Below are positions 8,972-16,600 of a stretch of 56,416 nt of DNA, piece after piece (the first letter of the stretch is position 1; each line of letters opens with the position of its first letter). The notes under the pieces were generated by a model. The model made no database searches and was not told the origin of the DNA. It saw nothing but the letters and a program-made list of their open reading frames with translations. The position numbers and the translations under genes were made by a program. Location of the stretch: NCBI GenBank assembly GCA_000621905.1, contig JHXB01000016.1:1-56416 (forward strand). The letters are read 5' to 3'. Source of the stretch: Lachnospiraceae bacterium NC2004. GTDB lineage: Bacteria > Bacillota > Clostridia > Lachnospirales > Lachnospiraceae.

Positions 8972-10001
8972 AATGTTTAAAGTTACTGCAATTACATTAA
9001 TACTTGCTGCTTTGGCATCAGTTGTATCTTGGTACGCTCTTTCTCGATATGAGAAAGGACTTCTTGATGTGTGCTCAGTTCAGCAGGATAACTATGTACA
9101 GCTTGTTCTTGATCAGATTAACTTGGAGAAAGACAGGTCTGATGATGAGATTATAAGCAATATCCTTAGTACTCTTAATTCGTCAACAAGCAGATACTGG
9201 ACTTTTTCTAAAGGTGAGTCTATCCTTTTTGTAAAGGATGTATTGGAGACTGACAAGTATAAGTCATTTTCTTCAGATAATTACTATAATTCGGAGTCAG
9301 CTAAGTCGTTTGTAGGCAAGTTGACATTTGGAAGAATTATACATGAGACGATAGAGGTTAACGGTATAAGTTATATTGCTTCAGGAACTATGTTTGAATA
9401 TAACGGCAATGATTATGAGCTTTGTCTTTTGACTAATGAGACAATCTTCCTTGACAATAACATTTTCTTAAGTTCAAAGGTTGAGCTTGTTATCATTATC
9501 GTTTTTATTATATGTATACTTATTATCACTCCTATTTTGCTTACGCAGAAGAATGTCAATCTCATGGCTAAGTATAATGAAACGCTTGCCAATGAAAAGG
9601 AACTTGCCACCTCGGTTGAAAAGCTGAATGCGCAGCTTGAGGAGAGGAATATTTACGATTCAAGAAGAAATGTGTTCTCAGTTGATTTGCTTGACGAGTT
9701 TGTTGAGAGACTTTCTAAGAGAAGCGGAGTGCTACCGATTTTTTACGCGAGAGTGTCATGCAAAACAGATAACGGTGAATTTAGGGCTTTTGATGCCACT
9801 AATCTCTTGTTTGGTAAGAATTCTATCAGGTTTAAGAATAAGGACAATGACGAGCTGATTGTTCTTGTTTTGGATCATGGTGATCTTACTTATTCGGAGA
9901 AGGACATATTCTTCAGTCTCAAACACGCGAGAGTGGAGGAGTACAAAACATTTTATACATTTGAAGAATTAAGAATGATTCTTCCGGAAATTAAGAGGTG
10001 A
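8964..10001 (+). CDS. Unrecognised two-helix membrane protein of the XrtG cluster
   Basis: I do not recognise this 345-residue protein. It has a helix at about residues 5-25, an outer domain of about 145 residues with Asp and Tyr in plenty, and a second helix near 172-195. A predicted coiled coil follows at about 200-230 (ETLANEKELATSVEKLNAQL), and then a cytoplasmic alpha/beta domain of about 115 residues. The layout is that of a two-helix sensor. The last domain has a GGDEF-like size and secondary-structure order but no catalytic signature, so it is probably degenerate or unrelated. The gene overlaps the glycosyltransferase by 8 bases and sits 4 bases before the second PTPS-like gene. That makes it an integral part of the operon, possibly a regulator of the polymerase. 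Confidence 0.75.
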   Translation: MSKMFKVTAITLILAALASVVSWYALSRYEKGLLDVCSVQQDNYVQLVLDQINLEKDRSDDEIISNILSTLNSSTSRYWTFSKGESILFVKDVLETDKYKSFSSDNYYNSESAKSFVGKLTFGRIIHETIEVNGISYIASGTMFEYNGNDYELCLLTNETIFLDNNIFLSSKVELVIIIVFIICILIITPILLTQKNVNLMAKYNETLANEKELATSVEKLNAQLEERNIYDSRRNVFSVDLLDEFVERLSKRSGVLPIFYARVSCKTDNGEFRAFDATNLLFGKNSIRFKNKDNDELIVLVLDHGDLTYSEKDIFFSLKHARVEEYKTFYTFEELRMILPEIKR

Positions 10002-10005
10002 TTGA

Positions 10006-10467
10006 ATGTCTAATCAGATTTTTAGAGAGTATAGATTTAAGTTTTACCTGAATGCATTGCATTTTGTTGTGTTTAACGGTCAGAAAGGCCAGGAGCATCC
10101 TCATACATGGGAGATTACGATTGACATTCTGATTAATAAGCGTACATTTATGGAGTTCAGAAAGTTCGAGGAGAGGATTGAAGCGTTCTTAGAGCCGTAC
10201 CAGGACAAGCTTATGAACGACATTCCTCCATTTGACATTATTATTCCTACGCTTGAAAATATTGTCGATCAGTTTGCTAATCCATTAAGTGAGATTATTC
10301 ACGATTTAGGCGCGAGACTTGTAAGAATAGAGGGCAAAGAGACTCCAACTAGAGGATATATAGTTGATTTTACAGACTCTGATGAGTACATGAACGATAT
10401 CAATGATTTCTCTAAGACAGCGGTTATGGAGATTATGGACCTTGTAATTGATGAATGCTTAAGATAA
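10006..10467 (+). CDS. 6-pyruvoyl-tetrahydropterin synthase-like protein, copy 2 (XrtG cluster)
   Basis: This second PTPS-fold protein has 153 residues. Zinc ligands His19 and His31-Pro-His33 are kept. So is the substrate-binding Glu in KETPTRGYIV. The catalytic Cys is missing here too. It differs strongly from the first copy, so the pair is not a recent duplication. The gene starts 4 bases after the preceding one with the site AAGAGGTGA, and ends the operon at a bidirectional terminator. PTPS-family enzymes form hexamers; two different homologues in one operon might form a mixed complex or act at two steps. This is inference. Confidence 0.82.
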   Translation: MSNQIFREYRFKFYLNALHFVVFNGQKGQEHPHTWEITIDILINKRTFMEFRKFEERIEAFLEPYQDKLMNDIPPFDIIIPTLENIVDQFANPLSEIIHDLGARLVRIEGKETPTRGYIVDFTDSDEYMNDINDFSKTAVMEIMDLVIDECLR

Positions 10468-10470
10468 AGA

Positions 10471-10497
10471 AAAGAGGGTGGTTTCACCCTCTTTTTA
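10471..10497. terminator. Bidirectional terminator between convergent genes
   Basis: Arms AAAGAGGGTG and CACCCTCTTT close a GTTT loop. There is a T run on the plus side and a matching A/T run on the other. The stop codon of the minus-strand glycosyltransferase lies inside the hairpin. Confidence 0.88.
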
Positions 10498-11566
10498 CTT
10501 TAAATATAAGTTCGTGTTGAACATAGTAGCTTATAAAGAACAGTATCGTATCTACAATCATCTTGATTAATACTTCAGGTACATTGGCAAATGCAACCGC
10601 TAACATGCTTACAAACAGTGCACTCAAACTCATCTGAACTATCGCTAAACCTGTGTATTTGATAAATGCGAGCTGCTTGTTCTCGGTACTCTTAAACACA
10701 AAAACATAATTGATAATGTAGTTGTAGGTTGCAGATATAATCCTTGCGCACACTGTGGCCACCGTTATATACATTCCCGGGTATATTGAATTAAATACTC
10801 TGCAGAACAATGCAAACAGTAAAAGGTCAAGTACACAAGACGAAAGCGATGACATTATATATTTTACGAAAATGCTTCCGAATATACTGTATATCCTTAT
10901 TGAATCCCTAATCGGATCAAAATGCGTCTGATGGTTTTCTTTGGAATCGTATACAGTCTTGATAGGGACTTCGGTAATATCAAGATGATTCTTGGTATTG
11001 ATTAACATTCTGGTCTCATACTCAAAACGCTCGCCCGGTGTGTCTAATGAAAATGCCATATAGTCTTTTGGAATTCCACGAAGTCCCGTCTGCGTATCTG
11101 TAACGTTAACACCACAAAGAAAATGACATACATGCTTGGTTAAGTTGTTGCCGAACAGGCTCTTCTTTGGAATGTTGCCCGAAGAAAAATCTCTGCACCC
11201 TAATATCAGATTATTTGGTTCCTTGATTAACGCGTCCATAACCTTGACGATATCCTTAGGGGTGTGCTGCCCGTCGGAATCGGCGGTTACGCACCCTATA
11301 AGGTCAGGATTGGTGGTTAAACAGTAGTTAAATGCATTCTTTAATGCCCTGCCTTTGCCAAGATTGATATGGTGAGTAAGAATTGTGCAATTATACTCAT
11401 CCTTGGCGGTGTCAAAGTAATGTTGATATTCGTCGCTACTTCCATCGTTTACAATTATTACATTGTCAAATCCATTATCTCTTAAATCACCAAGGAGACT
11501 GATTAGCCTGTCATCCGGTTCGTAGCTTGGGATTATAAGAGGAATGTTAGAATTGCCTTTTAACAT
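10484..11566 (-). CDS. Bifunctional family 2 glycosyltransferase/GtrA-like protein
   Basis: This 360-residue protein joins a GT2 domain (about residues 8-225) to a GtrA-like four-helix membrane domain (about 240-355). The first has IPLIIPSYEPDDR, the nucleotide-binding VNDGSSDEY and the metal-site DSDGQHT; it resembles dolichyl- or polyprenyl-phosphate sugar synthases. GtrA proteins are thought to move polyprenyl-phosphate-linked sugars across the membrane. The fusion thus suggests one protein that loads a sugar onto undecaprenyl phosphate and helps flip it. It converges on the XrtG operon and could supply the outside sugar donor used by a GT-C enzyme there; this link is inference. The ribosome site AAGGAGATT precedes the ATG. 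Confidence 0.9.
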   Translation of the reverse strand: MLKGNSNIPLIIPSYEPDDRLISLLGDLRDNGFDNVIIVNDGSSDEYQHYFDTAKDEYNCTILTHHINLGKGRALKNAFNYCLTTNPDLIGCVTADSDGQHTPKDIVKVMDALIKEPNNLILGCRDFSSGNIPKKSLFGNNLTKHVCHFLCGVNVTDTQTGLRGIPKDYMAFSLDTPGERFEYETRMLINTKNHLDITEVPIKTVYDSKENHQTHFDPIRDSIRIYSIFGSIFVKYIMSSLSSCVLDLLLFALFCRVFNSIYPGMYITVATVCARIISATYNYIINYVFVFKSTENKQLAFIKYTGLAIVQMSLSALFVSMLAVAFANVPEVLIKMIVDTILFFISYYVQHELIFKVKRG

Positions 11567-11711
11567 TATAATCTCCTTGAATATTATTAATATAATGATA
11601 GCAAATGAGCACTTAATTTACAAGTTGCTCAAAGAATATATTGTAAACTTAACATTTTCTTTATAATAGTGTTATATAATATTAATGTTTGATTAAAGGA
11701 AGGGAGGTCTT

Positions 11712-11960
11712 ATGGTGGATGGCAATGTCAATATGAATGTATCTCCAATAATGGGAGAGAAGGGGCATAAATACGCGTTTGTGAGCTTTAGCGTTGATGA
11801 TAAGTTCGCAGAGGGCAAGATTCCCGATTGTAAGGTGTTTACCAATAAAGGCTTCACTGATGATGAAATTCAGGGCTTGGAGACATACATGAAGGACAAT
11901 TTAGATGATCTTAAGAGGATATCTGCTAATGTCAATGTTATGAGAGCCTTTATGAAATGA
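11712..11960 (+). CDS. Small protein of unknown function, serpin operon
   Basis: I do not recognise this 82-residue protein. It is soluble and acidic with no signal peptide. It has a beta-rich first part (YAFVSFSVDDKFAEGKIPD) and a helical end (DEIQGLETYMKDNLDDLKRI). The ribosome site GGGAGG is strong and the gap to the serpin gene is only 12 bases, so the two are cotranscribed. It may be a cytoplasmic partner or regulator, but nothing in the sequence fixes its role. Confidence 0.75.
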   Translation: MVDGNVNMNVSPIMGEKGHKYAFVSFSVDDKFAEGKIPDCKVFTNKGFTDDEIQGLETYMKDNLDDLKRISANVNVMRAFMK

Positions 11961-11972
11961 AGGAGGTATTTT

Positions 11973-13535
11973 ATGAAGTATAAGAGATTAGTAGCAGCTA
12001 TGATGGCTGTGGCGATGGTTTTAACTACAGGATTTTTTAATGTTAGCAAGGCAGATGCCAAGGCTGGCAAGCTAAAGCTTAGCAAGAAGTCGGTAACGAT
12101 TTATATCGGAGAGAGTGCAGAAGTTAAGATAAGTGGTAAGAACGCTTCTAAGGTTAAATGGAAAGTGACCAAGGGTGCTAACACTATCTTAATTAAGAAG
12201 AATAAGAAGAAGATAACCATACTGGGATTTGATGCAGGCAAGGCTACAATAACAGCCAAAGTTGGCAAGAAGACTTTGAAGGTTAAGGTTACTGTTAAGG
12301 AGGAGAGTGCTAATAACGACACCACAGAGTATAAATTCACTCCTAGCGAAGGAACTAAGGTGCTGACCGAGTCTTTATCAAGAACGGCCAGCGCATCAGC
12401 TACGCAGTCTGCAGCATTTGCCAAGGATGTAACTGACTTTTCTTTTAATGTTTTAAGAGAGGCAAGAAAGTATAGTGGTGAGAAGAAGGTATTAGTTTCA
12501 CCAGACAGTATCAGCACTGCATTAGCTATGACAGTGAACGGCGCTAAGGGAGCTACCAAGGATGAGTTGATGAATGTCTTAGCACCTAATGTGAGTCTTG
12601 AAGATTATAATATGTATCTTTCAGGAATGAACGACAGGTTGAGTGCGGACAAAGAGCTTATCTACGATGTTTCAGATTCAATATGGATTAGAGATGTTGA
12701 TACCTTAAAAATCAGCGATCAGTTTTTAAAGACCAATTATGATTATTACAACGCTGAAGTGTTCAAGGCTCCTTTTGATGATTCTACCGTGAAGGATATG
12801 AATTCGTGGGTAAATGCTAATACAAGGGGGATGATTCCCGGTATTATCGATGAGTTGAAACCTGAGAATCTTACTGTACTCATCAATACTGTTGCATTTG
12901 AAGGCCAGTGGTCTGAGCCTTACGAAAGCTATCGAATCGGCAAAGACAGTTTTACCAATGACGATATGACTAAAACGGATGTTGAGTACTTGCACGAGCA
13001 GAGAAGCGCGTACTATAAGATTAAGGACAGATTAGCATTTGAAAAATACTACAAAGGCGGAGCAATCAAGTTTGTCGGAATATTACCTAAAGAGGGCGAG
13101 AACGTTGATGAAGCTCTTAAGGATATGAATGGAGAGGCATTTGTTAACGGATTGTCTAATCCGCTTTATGCGAGCGTCAGAACCAAACTTCCTAAGTTTA
13201 AGTATGATTACTCAGTTGAGCTTACTGATATCATGAAGAACCTTGGATTATCGCTTAGTATGAGCAATTATGCGGATTTCTCAGGCATGGTTACACCGGA
13301 TTCTAAAGATGAACTTAAGATAGGGCAGATACTTCATAAGACTCACATTGAGCTCGATGAGAACGGAACTAAGGCAGCGGCTGCAACAGCTATTATAATG
13401 AACAAGGCTACATCAGTTGGACCTAAGGAAGAAGAGTTTGTTGACATTTACTTAGACAGACCGTTTATATACGCGATTGTAGATAGCGAGACCAACATTC
13501 CGTTGTTTATAGGTACAATTGACTCAATGAAATAA
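11973..13535 (+). CDS. Exported serpin with N-terminal Ig-like domain
   Basis: This 520-residue protein should inhibit serine or cysteine proteases outside the cell. A signal peptide (about 1-30) is followed by a Big2-like Ig domain (about 30-108: KLSKKSVTIYIGESAEVKI and later GKATITAKVGKK). A short linker leads to a full serpin domain (about 150-520). The hinge reads ENGTKAAAATA (from residue 463), as in inhibitory serpins: small residues at P12-P9 and Thr at P14 allow loop insertion. Counting from Gly465 as P15 places P1 at Ala479 and P1' at Thr480, which suggests an elastase-like target. The signature near the end (DRPFIYAIVDSETNIPLFIG) is intact. There is no cell-wall anchor, so the Ig-like domain may hold it at the surface. 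The site AAGGAGGT is ideal. Confidence 0.95.
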   Translation: MKYKRLVAAMMAVAMVLTTGFFNVSKADAKAGKLKLSKKSVTIYIGESAEVKISGKNASKVKWKVTKGANTILIKKNKKKITILGFDAGKATITAKVGKKTLKVKVTVKEESANNDTTEYKFTPSEGTKVLTESLSRTASASATQSAAFAKDVTDFSFNVLREARKYSGEKKVLVSPDSISTALAMTVNGAKGATKDELMNVLAPNVSLEDYNMYLSGMNDRLSADKELIYDVSDSIWIRDVDTLKISDQFLKTNYDYYNAEVFKAPFDDSTVKDMNSWVNANTRGMIPGIIDELKPENLTVLINTVAFEGQWSEPYESYRIGKDSFTNDDMTKTDVEYLHEQRSAYYKIKDRLAFEKYYKGGAIKFVGILPKEGENVDEALKDMNGEAFVNGLSNPLYASVRTKLPKFKYDYSVELTDIMKNLGLSLSMSNYADFSGMVTPDSKDELKIGQILHKTHIELDENGTKAAAATAIIMNKATSVGPKEEEFVDIYLDRPFIYAIVDSETNIPLFIGTIDSMK

Positions 13536-13611
13536 GAATTTCGAGAGTCTTATATGTAAAATGTCACAATGGCACAAACGCCTATAAATAGTGACGATAT
13601 ACAAAATATAC

Positions 13612-13640
13612 AAAGGACGAGTTGACAAGCTCGTCCTTTT
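13612..13640 (+). terminator. Terminator after the serpin gene
   Basis: Arms AAAGGACGAG and CTCGTCCTTT close an 8-base loop and end in a short T run. Confidence 0.8.
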
Positions 13641-13837
13641 GTGATATAGTGGGATGCGTTGTGGGTTTTTTAAAAGCTCATATTTCTCGTTAGGGAATTG
13701 TAACAATTTGATAATGAAGTGTTAATTTGTCTGACATCTTTTTGGCTATTCTTACTATTAAAGCACTGTAAAGTTGCTTTAATCACGAATATTTCAAGAA
13801 AAATGTACAATTAAGACATATAAATTTCAAAAAACGC

Positions 13838-13866
13838 TTGCATTATTGTTCAATATGTCCTATAAT
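13838..13866 (+). promoter_or_regulatory. Sigma-A promoter of the sugar importer
   Basis: TTGCAT and TATAAT are separated by 17 bases. This places the transcript start near 13873 and gives an untranslated leader of about 180 bases. The stretch from 13641 to 13837 holds no gene I can support. Confidence 0.8.
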
Positions 13867-13872
13867 GAGAAT

Positions 13873-14054
13873 GCATTATTAAGGGACCTATGTTGCTTAG
13901 GCAACTTAATTCCTTTTGCGATAAAGGCATTAGGAATATAGATCAAGGTTCAACCAATGTAAAGGAGGTACGGTTTTATAGCATACAACTTAATTTAATA
14001 TTGTGTGTTCACAAAAACCGAACCCCAAAACAACATTTCAAAGGAGGGTTTTTT
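13873..14054 (+). promoter_or_regulatory. Structured 5' leader of the solute-binding protein gene
   Basis: The leader contains a short perfect hairpin (GTTGC-TTAG-GCAAC region, 13892-13905). There is also a longer imperfect stem in which CGGTTTT near 13971 pairs with AAAACCG near 14018, and CATACAA pairs with TTGTGTG inside it. Two Shine-Dalgarno-like boxes occur, AAAGGAGGT near 13962 with no start codon after it and AAAGGAGGG near 14040 just before the real start. The long stem sits between the two boxes. It resembles no riboswitch class I know. It could be a control element or an mRNA stabiliser for a very highly expressed gene. Confidence 0.45.
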
Positions 14055-15509
14055 GTGAAAAAAATCAAAAGTATTGTAGCACTCGCTTTAGTGCTCACTA
14101 TGTCACTGGCTATGTGGGGTTGTGGCGGAAGCTCTAGCTCTGCACCTGCAAAATCAAACGGCGGAGATTCAGCAAAGCAGTCTTCTGGTGGAGATGAGGC
14201 TCCAGCTGAGATCAACGCAACTGATGATGGTACTGTATTGAACATCTACTGCTGGAATGAGGAGTTCCAGGGAAGATTCGCTGATTACTATCCAGGATAT
14301 ACCGCTGGTAAGGATACCTCTACTGGTACTCTTAAGAACGATCTTGGTGAGTTCACTGTTAACTGGGTAATCACTCCATCTGCTGATAACGCTTATCAGA
14401 ACAAGTTGGATGAGGTTCTTCCTGGTAACGCAGATGCTTCTGCTGATGACAAGGTTGATATCTTCCTTATCGAGGCTGACTACGCTCTTAAGTATGTTAA
14501 CTCTGATGTAACATTAGACGTTAAGGGTCTTGGTTTAACAGATGATGATCTTTCACAGATGTATCAGTATACTAAGACTGTTGGTACTAACACTGCAGAT
14601 GGTACTTTACGTGCTGTTTCATGGCAGGCTACTCCTGGTCTTTTCGCTTATCGTCGTTCAATCGCTAAGGACGTGCTTGGAACTGATGATCCTACAGAGG
14701 TTCAGTCTAAGCTTTCTTCTTGGGATGATTTCGATGCTGTAGCTGCTCAGGCTAAGGACAAGGGATACTATATGCTTTCTGGTTATGATGATGCATATCG
14801 TACATTCTCTAACTCAGTATCTTCTAAGTGGACTACTGATGATGACACTATCAATATTGATGATAACCTTTGGACATGGGTTGATCAGACTAAGACCTAT
14901 ACCGACAAGGGATACAACCACAAGACTTCACTTTGGTCAGATGACTGGACAAAGGATCAGGGTCCTGATGGAAAGGTATTTGGTTTCTTCTACTCTACAT
15001 GGGGTATCAACTTCACATTGCTTGGTAACTCACTTGCTGATCCAGACGGCGAGAAGGCTGTAGGTAATGGTATCTATGGTGACTACGCAGTTTGCGAAGG
15101 TCCTGCTGCTTACTACTGGGGTGGTACATGGATCTGTGGCGCTGCTGGTACAGATAACAAGAGCCTTGTATGTGATGTAATGCGTGTTCTTACATGTGAT
15201 CAGGCAACTGCTAAGAAGATCACTGAGGATACTCAGGATTACACTAACAACATGGCTGCTATGGAAGAGATTGCTAACTCTGACTTCAAGTCAGATTTCT
15301 TGGGCGGACAGAACCACATCGCATTGTTCGTTGCTGCTGCTCCAAACATTGACATCTCTAACATGGGACCTTACGATCAGGGTCTTAACGAGTCATTCCA
15401 GGCTGCTATGAAGGATTACTTTGATGGAAACGCTTCTAAGGATGATGCTACTGCAGCATTCTACAAGTCAGCACTTGAGAAGTATCCTAACCTTAAACAG
15501 CCATCATAA
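14055..15509 (+). CDS. Carbohydrate ABC transporter substrate-binding lipoprotein
   Basis: This 484-residue lipoprotein starts at the GTG at 14055, six bases after AAAGGAGGG. An in-frame ATG further upstream has no ribosome site and would put untranslated leader in front of the signal peptide. The signal peptide KKIKSIVALALVLTMSLAMW ends at a Cys (GCGG) for lipid attachment, followed by a Ser/Gly-rich tether. The mature part is a two-lobed family 1 (COG1653-like) binding protein rich in Trp and Tyr, typical of sugar ligands; the exact sugar cannot be told. Its codons are much more uniform (GCT, AAG, GAT, ACT) than those of neighbours, a sign of very high expression. Two permease genes follow, after two terminator-like hairpins. 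No ATPase gene is present, so a shared MsmK-type ATPase elsewhere is likely. Confidence 0.92.
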   Translation: MKKIKSIVALALVLTMSLAMWGCGGSSSSAPAKSNGGDSAKQSSGGDEAPAEINATDDGTVLNIYCWNEEFQGRFADYYPGYTAGKDTSTGTLKNDLGEFTVNWVITPSADNAYQNKLDEVLPGNADASADDKVDIFLIEADYALKYVNSDVTLDVKGLGLTDDDLSQMYQYTKTVGTNTADGTLRAVSWQATPGLFAYRRSIAKDVLGTDDPTEVQSKLSSWDDFDAVAAQAKDKGYYMLSGYDDAYRTFSNSVSSKWTTDDDTINIDDNLWTWVDQTKTYTDKGYNHKTSLWSDDWTKDQGPDGKVFGFFYSTWGINFTLLGNSLADPDGEKAVGNGIYGDYAVCEGPAAYYWGGTWICGAAGTDNKSLVCDVMRVLTCDQATAKKITEDTQDYTNNMAAMEEIANSDFKSDFLGGQNHIALFVAAAPNIDISNMGPYDQGLNESFQAAMKDYFDGNASKDDATAAFYKSALEKYPNLKQPS

Positions 15510-15536
15510 TGGTTAGTTAAACTATTGTTGATTTTT

Positions 15537-15570
15537 ACATGCCTGTCTTCATAGGCAGGCATGTTTTTTA
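15537..15570 (+). terminator. Terminator-like hairpin between binding-protein and permease genes
   Basis: Arms ACATGCCTG and CAGGCATGT are followed by six T. Read-through would give less permease than binding protein. Confidence 0.85.
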
Positions 15571-15589
15571 TGACACGATTTAATTTAAT

Positions 15590-15614
15590 AGATGAGGTTA
15601 CTCATCTTTTTTTA
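15590..15614 (+). terminator. Second terminator-like hairpin before the permease genes
   Basis: Arms AGATGAG and CTCATCT close a GTTA loop and run into seven T. It lies 20 bases after the previous terminator, so the permeases may depend on strong read-through or on their own weak promoter. Confidence 0.75.
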
Positions 15615-15657
15615 AACTAATAAAATGGGCGTGAGCTCATTACGTGAGGTGAAATGT

Positions 15658-16581
15658 ATGGCTGCTGCCAAGAAGTCTAAGGTTGTTAGTTATACAAAAT
15701 GGGGATACATCTTCTTAATACCATTCTTTTTGGTATACATCTTATTCCAGGTTGTTCCATTGATTTCGACTATTTATAATAGTTTCTTTGAGAACTATTT
15801 GACTGGATTAACACAGGTTGGCCCTAATTTTGTAGGACTCAGCAACTATGCAGAATTGTTTAAGACCGGAGATTTGCTTAAGTATACCGGTAATACAATG
15901 TTATTATGGATCGTAGGATTTATTCCTCAGATTCTTGTTTCATTATTACTTGGAGTATGGTTTGCGGATTCAGGTTGTAAATTAAAGGCAGAAGGATTCT
16001 TCAAGACTGTAATCTATATGCCTAACTTAATTATGGCATCTGCTATGGCTATGTTATTCTTCACTATTTTCTCTAATACTGGTCCTGTTAACCAGATTTT
16101 AGCTAGTGTAGGAGCTATCCCTAGCATTGATGATCCTTATGTATTCCTTGCACATACCGGAAGTACTGTTGCACTCGTTGGTACTATGAACTTCCTTATG
16201 TGGTTTGGTAACACCACCATTCTTTTGATGGCTGGTATTATGGGTATTGATACTTCATTATTTGAGGCTGCTGCTGTTGACGGCGCTACTGGAACTCAGA
16301 CATTCTTCCAGATTACTATGCCTCTTTTGAGACCTATCTTTGTATTCGTTTTGTTAACATCACTTATCGGTGGTATTCAGATGTTTGATATTCCACAGAT
16401 TCTTACCGATGGTGAGGGTTCTCCTAATCGTACTACAATGACCCTTATTATGTATCTTAACAAGCATCTTTACAGTAAGAACTACGGTATGGGTGGTGCA
16501 CTCTCAGTTATGTTGTTCATCGTTACAACTATCTTGAGTTTGATTATCTATCGTATTACTGTAACGCCAGAAGAGTATTAG
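15658..16581 (+). CDS. Sugar ABC transporter permease, MalF/UgpA type
   Basis: The protein has 307 residues from the ATG at 15658, which follows GAGGTGA at a good distance; the upstream ATG at 15625 has no ribosome site. Six membrane helices and the EAA loop (EAAAVDGATGTQTFFQITMP, about residues 200-220) identify a family 1 sugar importer permease that docks an ATPase at that loop. It pairs with the following permease, 19 bases on, and with the upstream lipoprotein. Confidence 0.93.
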   Translation: MAAAKKSKVVSYTKWGYIFLIPFFLVYILFQVVPLISTIYNSFFENYLTGLTQVGPNFVGLSNYAELFKTGDLLKYTGNTMLLWIVGFIPQILVSLLLGVWFADSGCKLKAEGFFKTVIYMPNLIMASAMAMLFFTIFSNTGPVNQILASVGAIPSIDDPYVFLAHTGSTVALVGTMNFLMWFGNTTILLMAGIMGIDTSLFEAAAVDGATGTQTFFQITMPLLRPIFVFVLLTSLIGGIQMFDIPQILTDGEGSPNRTTMTLIMYLNKHLYSKNYGMGGALSVMLFIVTTILSLIIYRITVTPEEY

Positions 16582-16600
16582 AAAGGAGGACGTGTTTAAA

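Noticed and set aside
13890-14054. N-terminal extension of the sugar-binding protein
   Set aside because: The extra residues precede a complete lipoprotein signal peptide and fall in a structured leader. The GTG at 14055 has the ribosome site.
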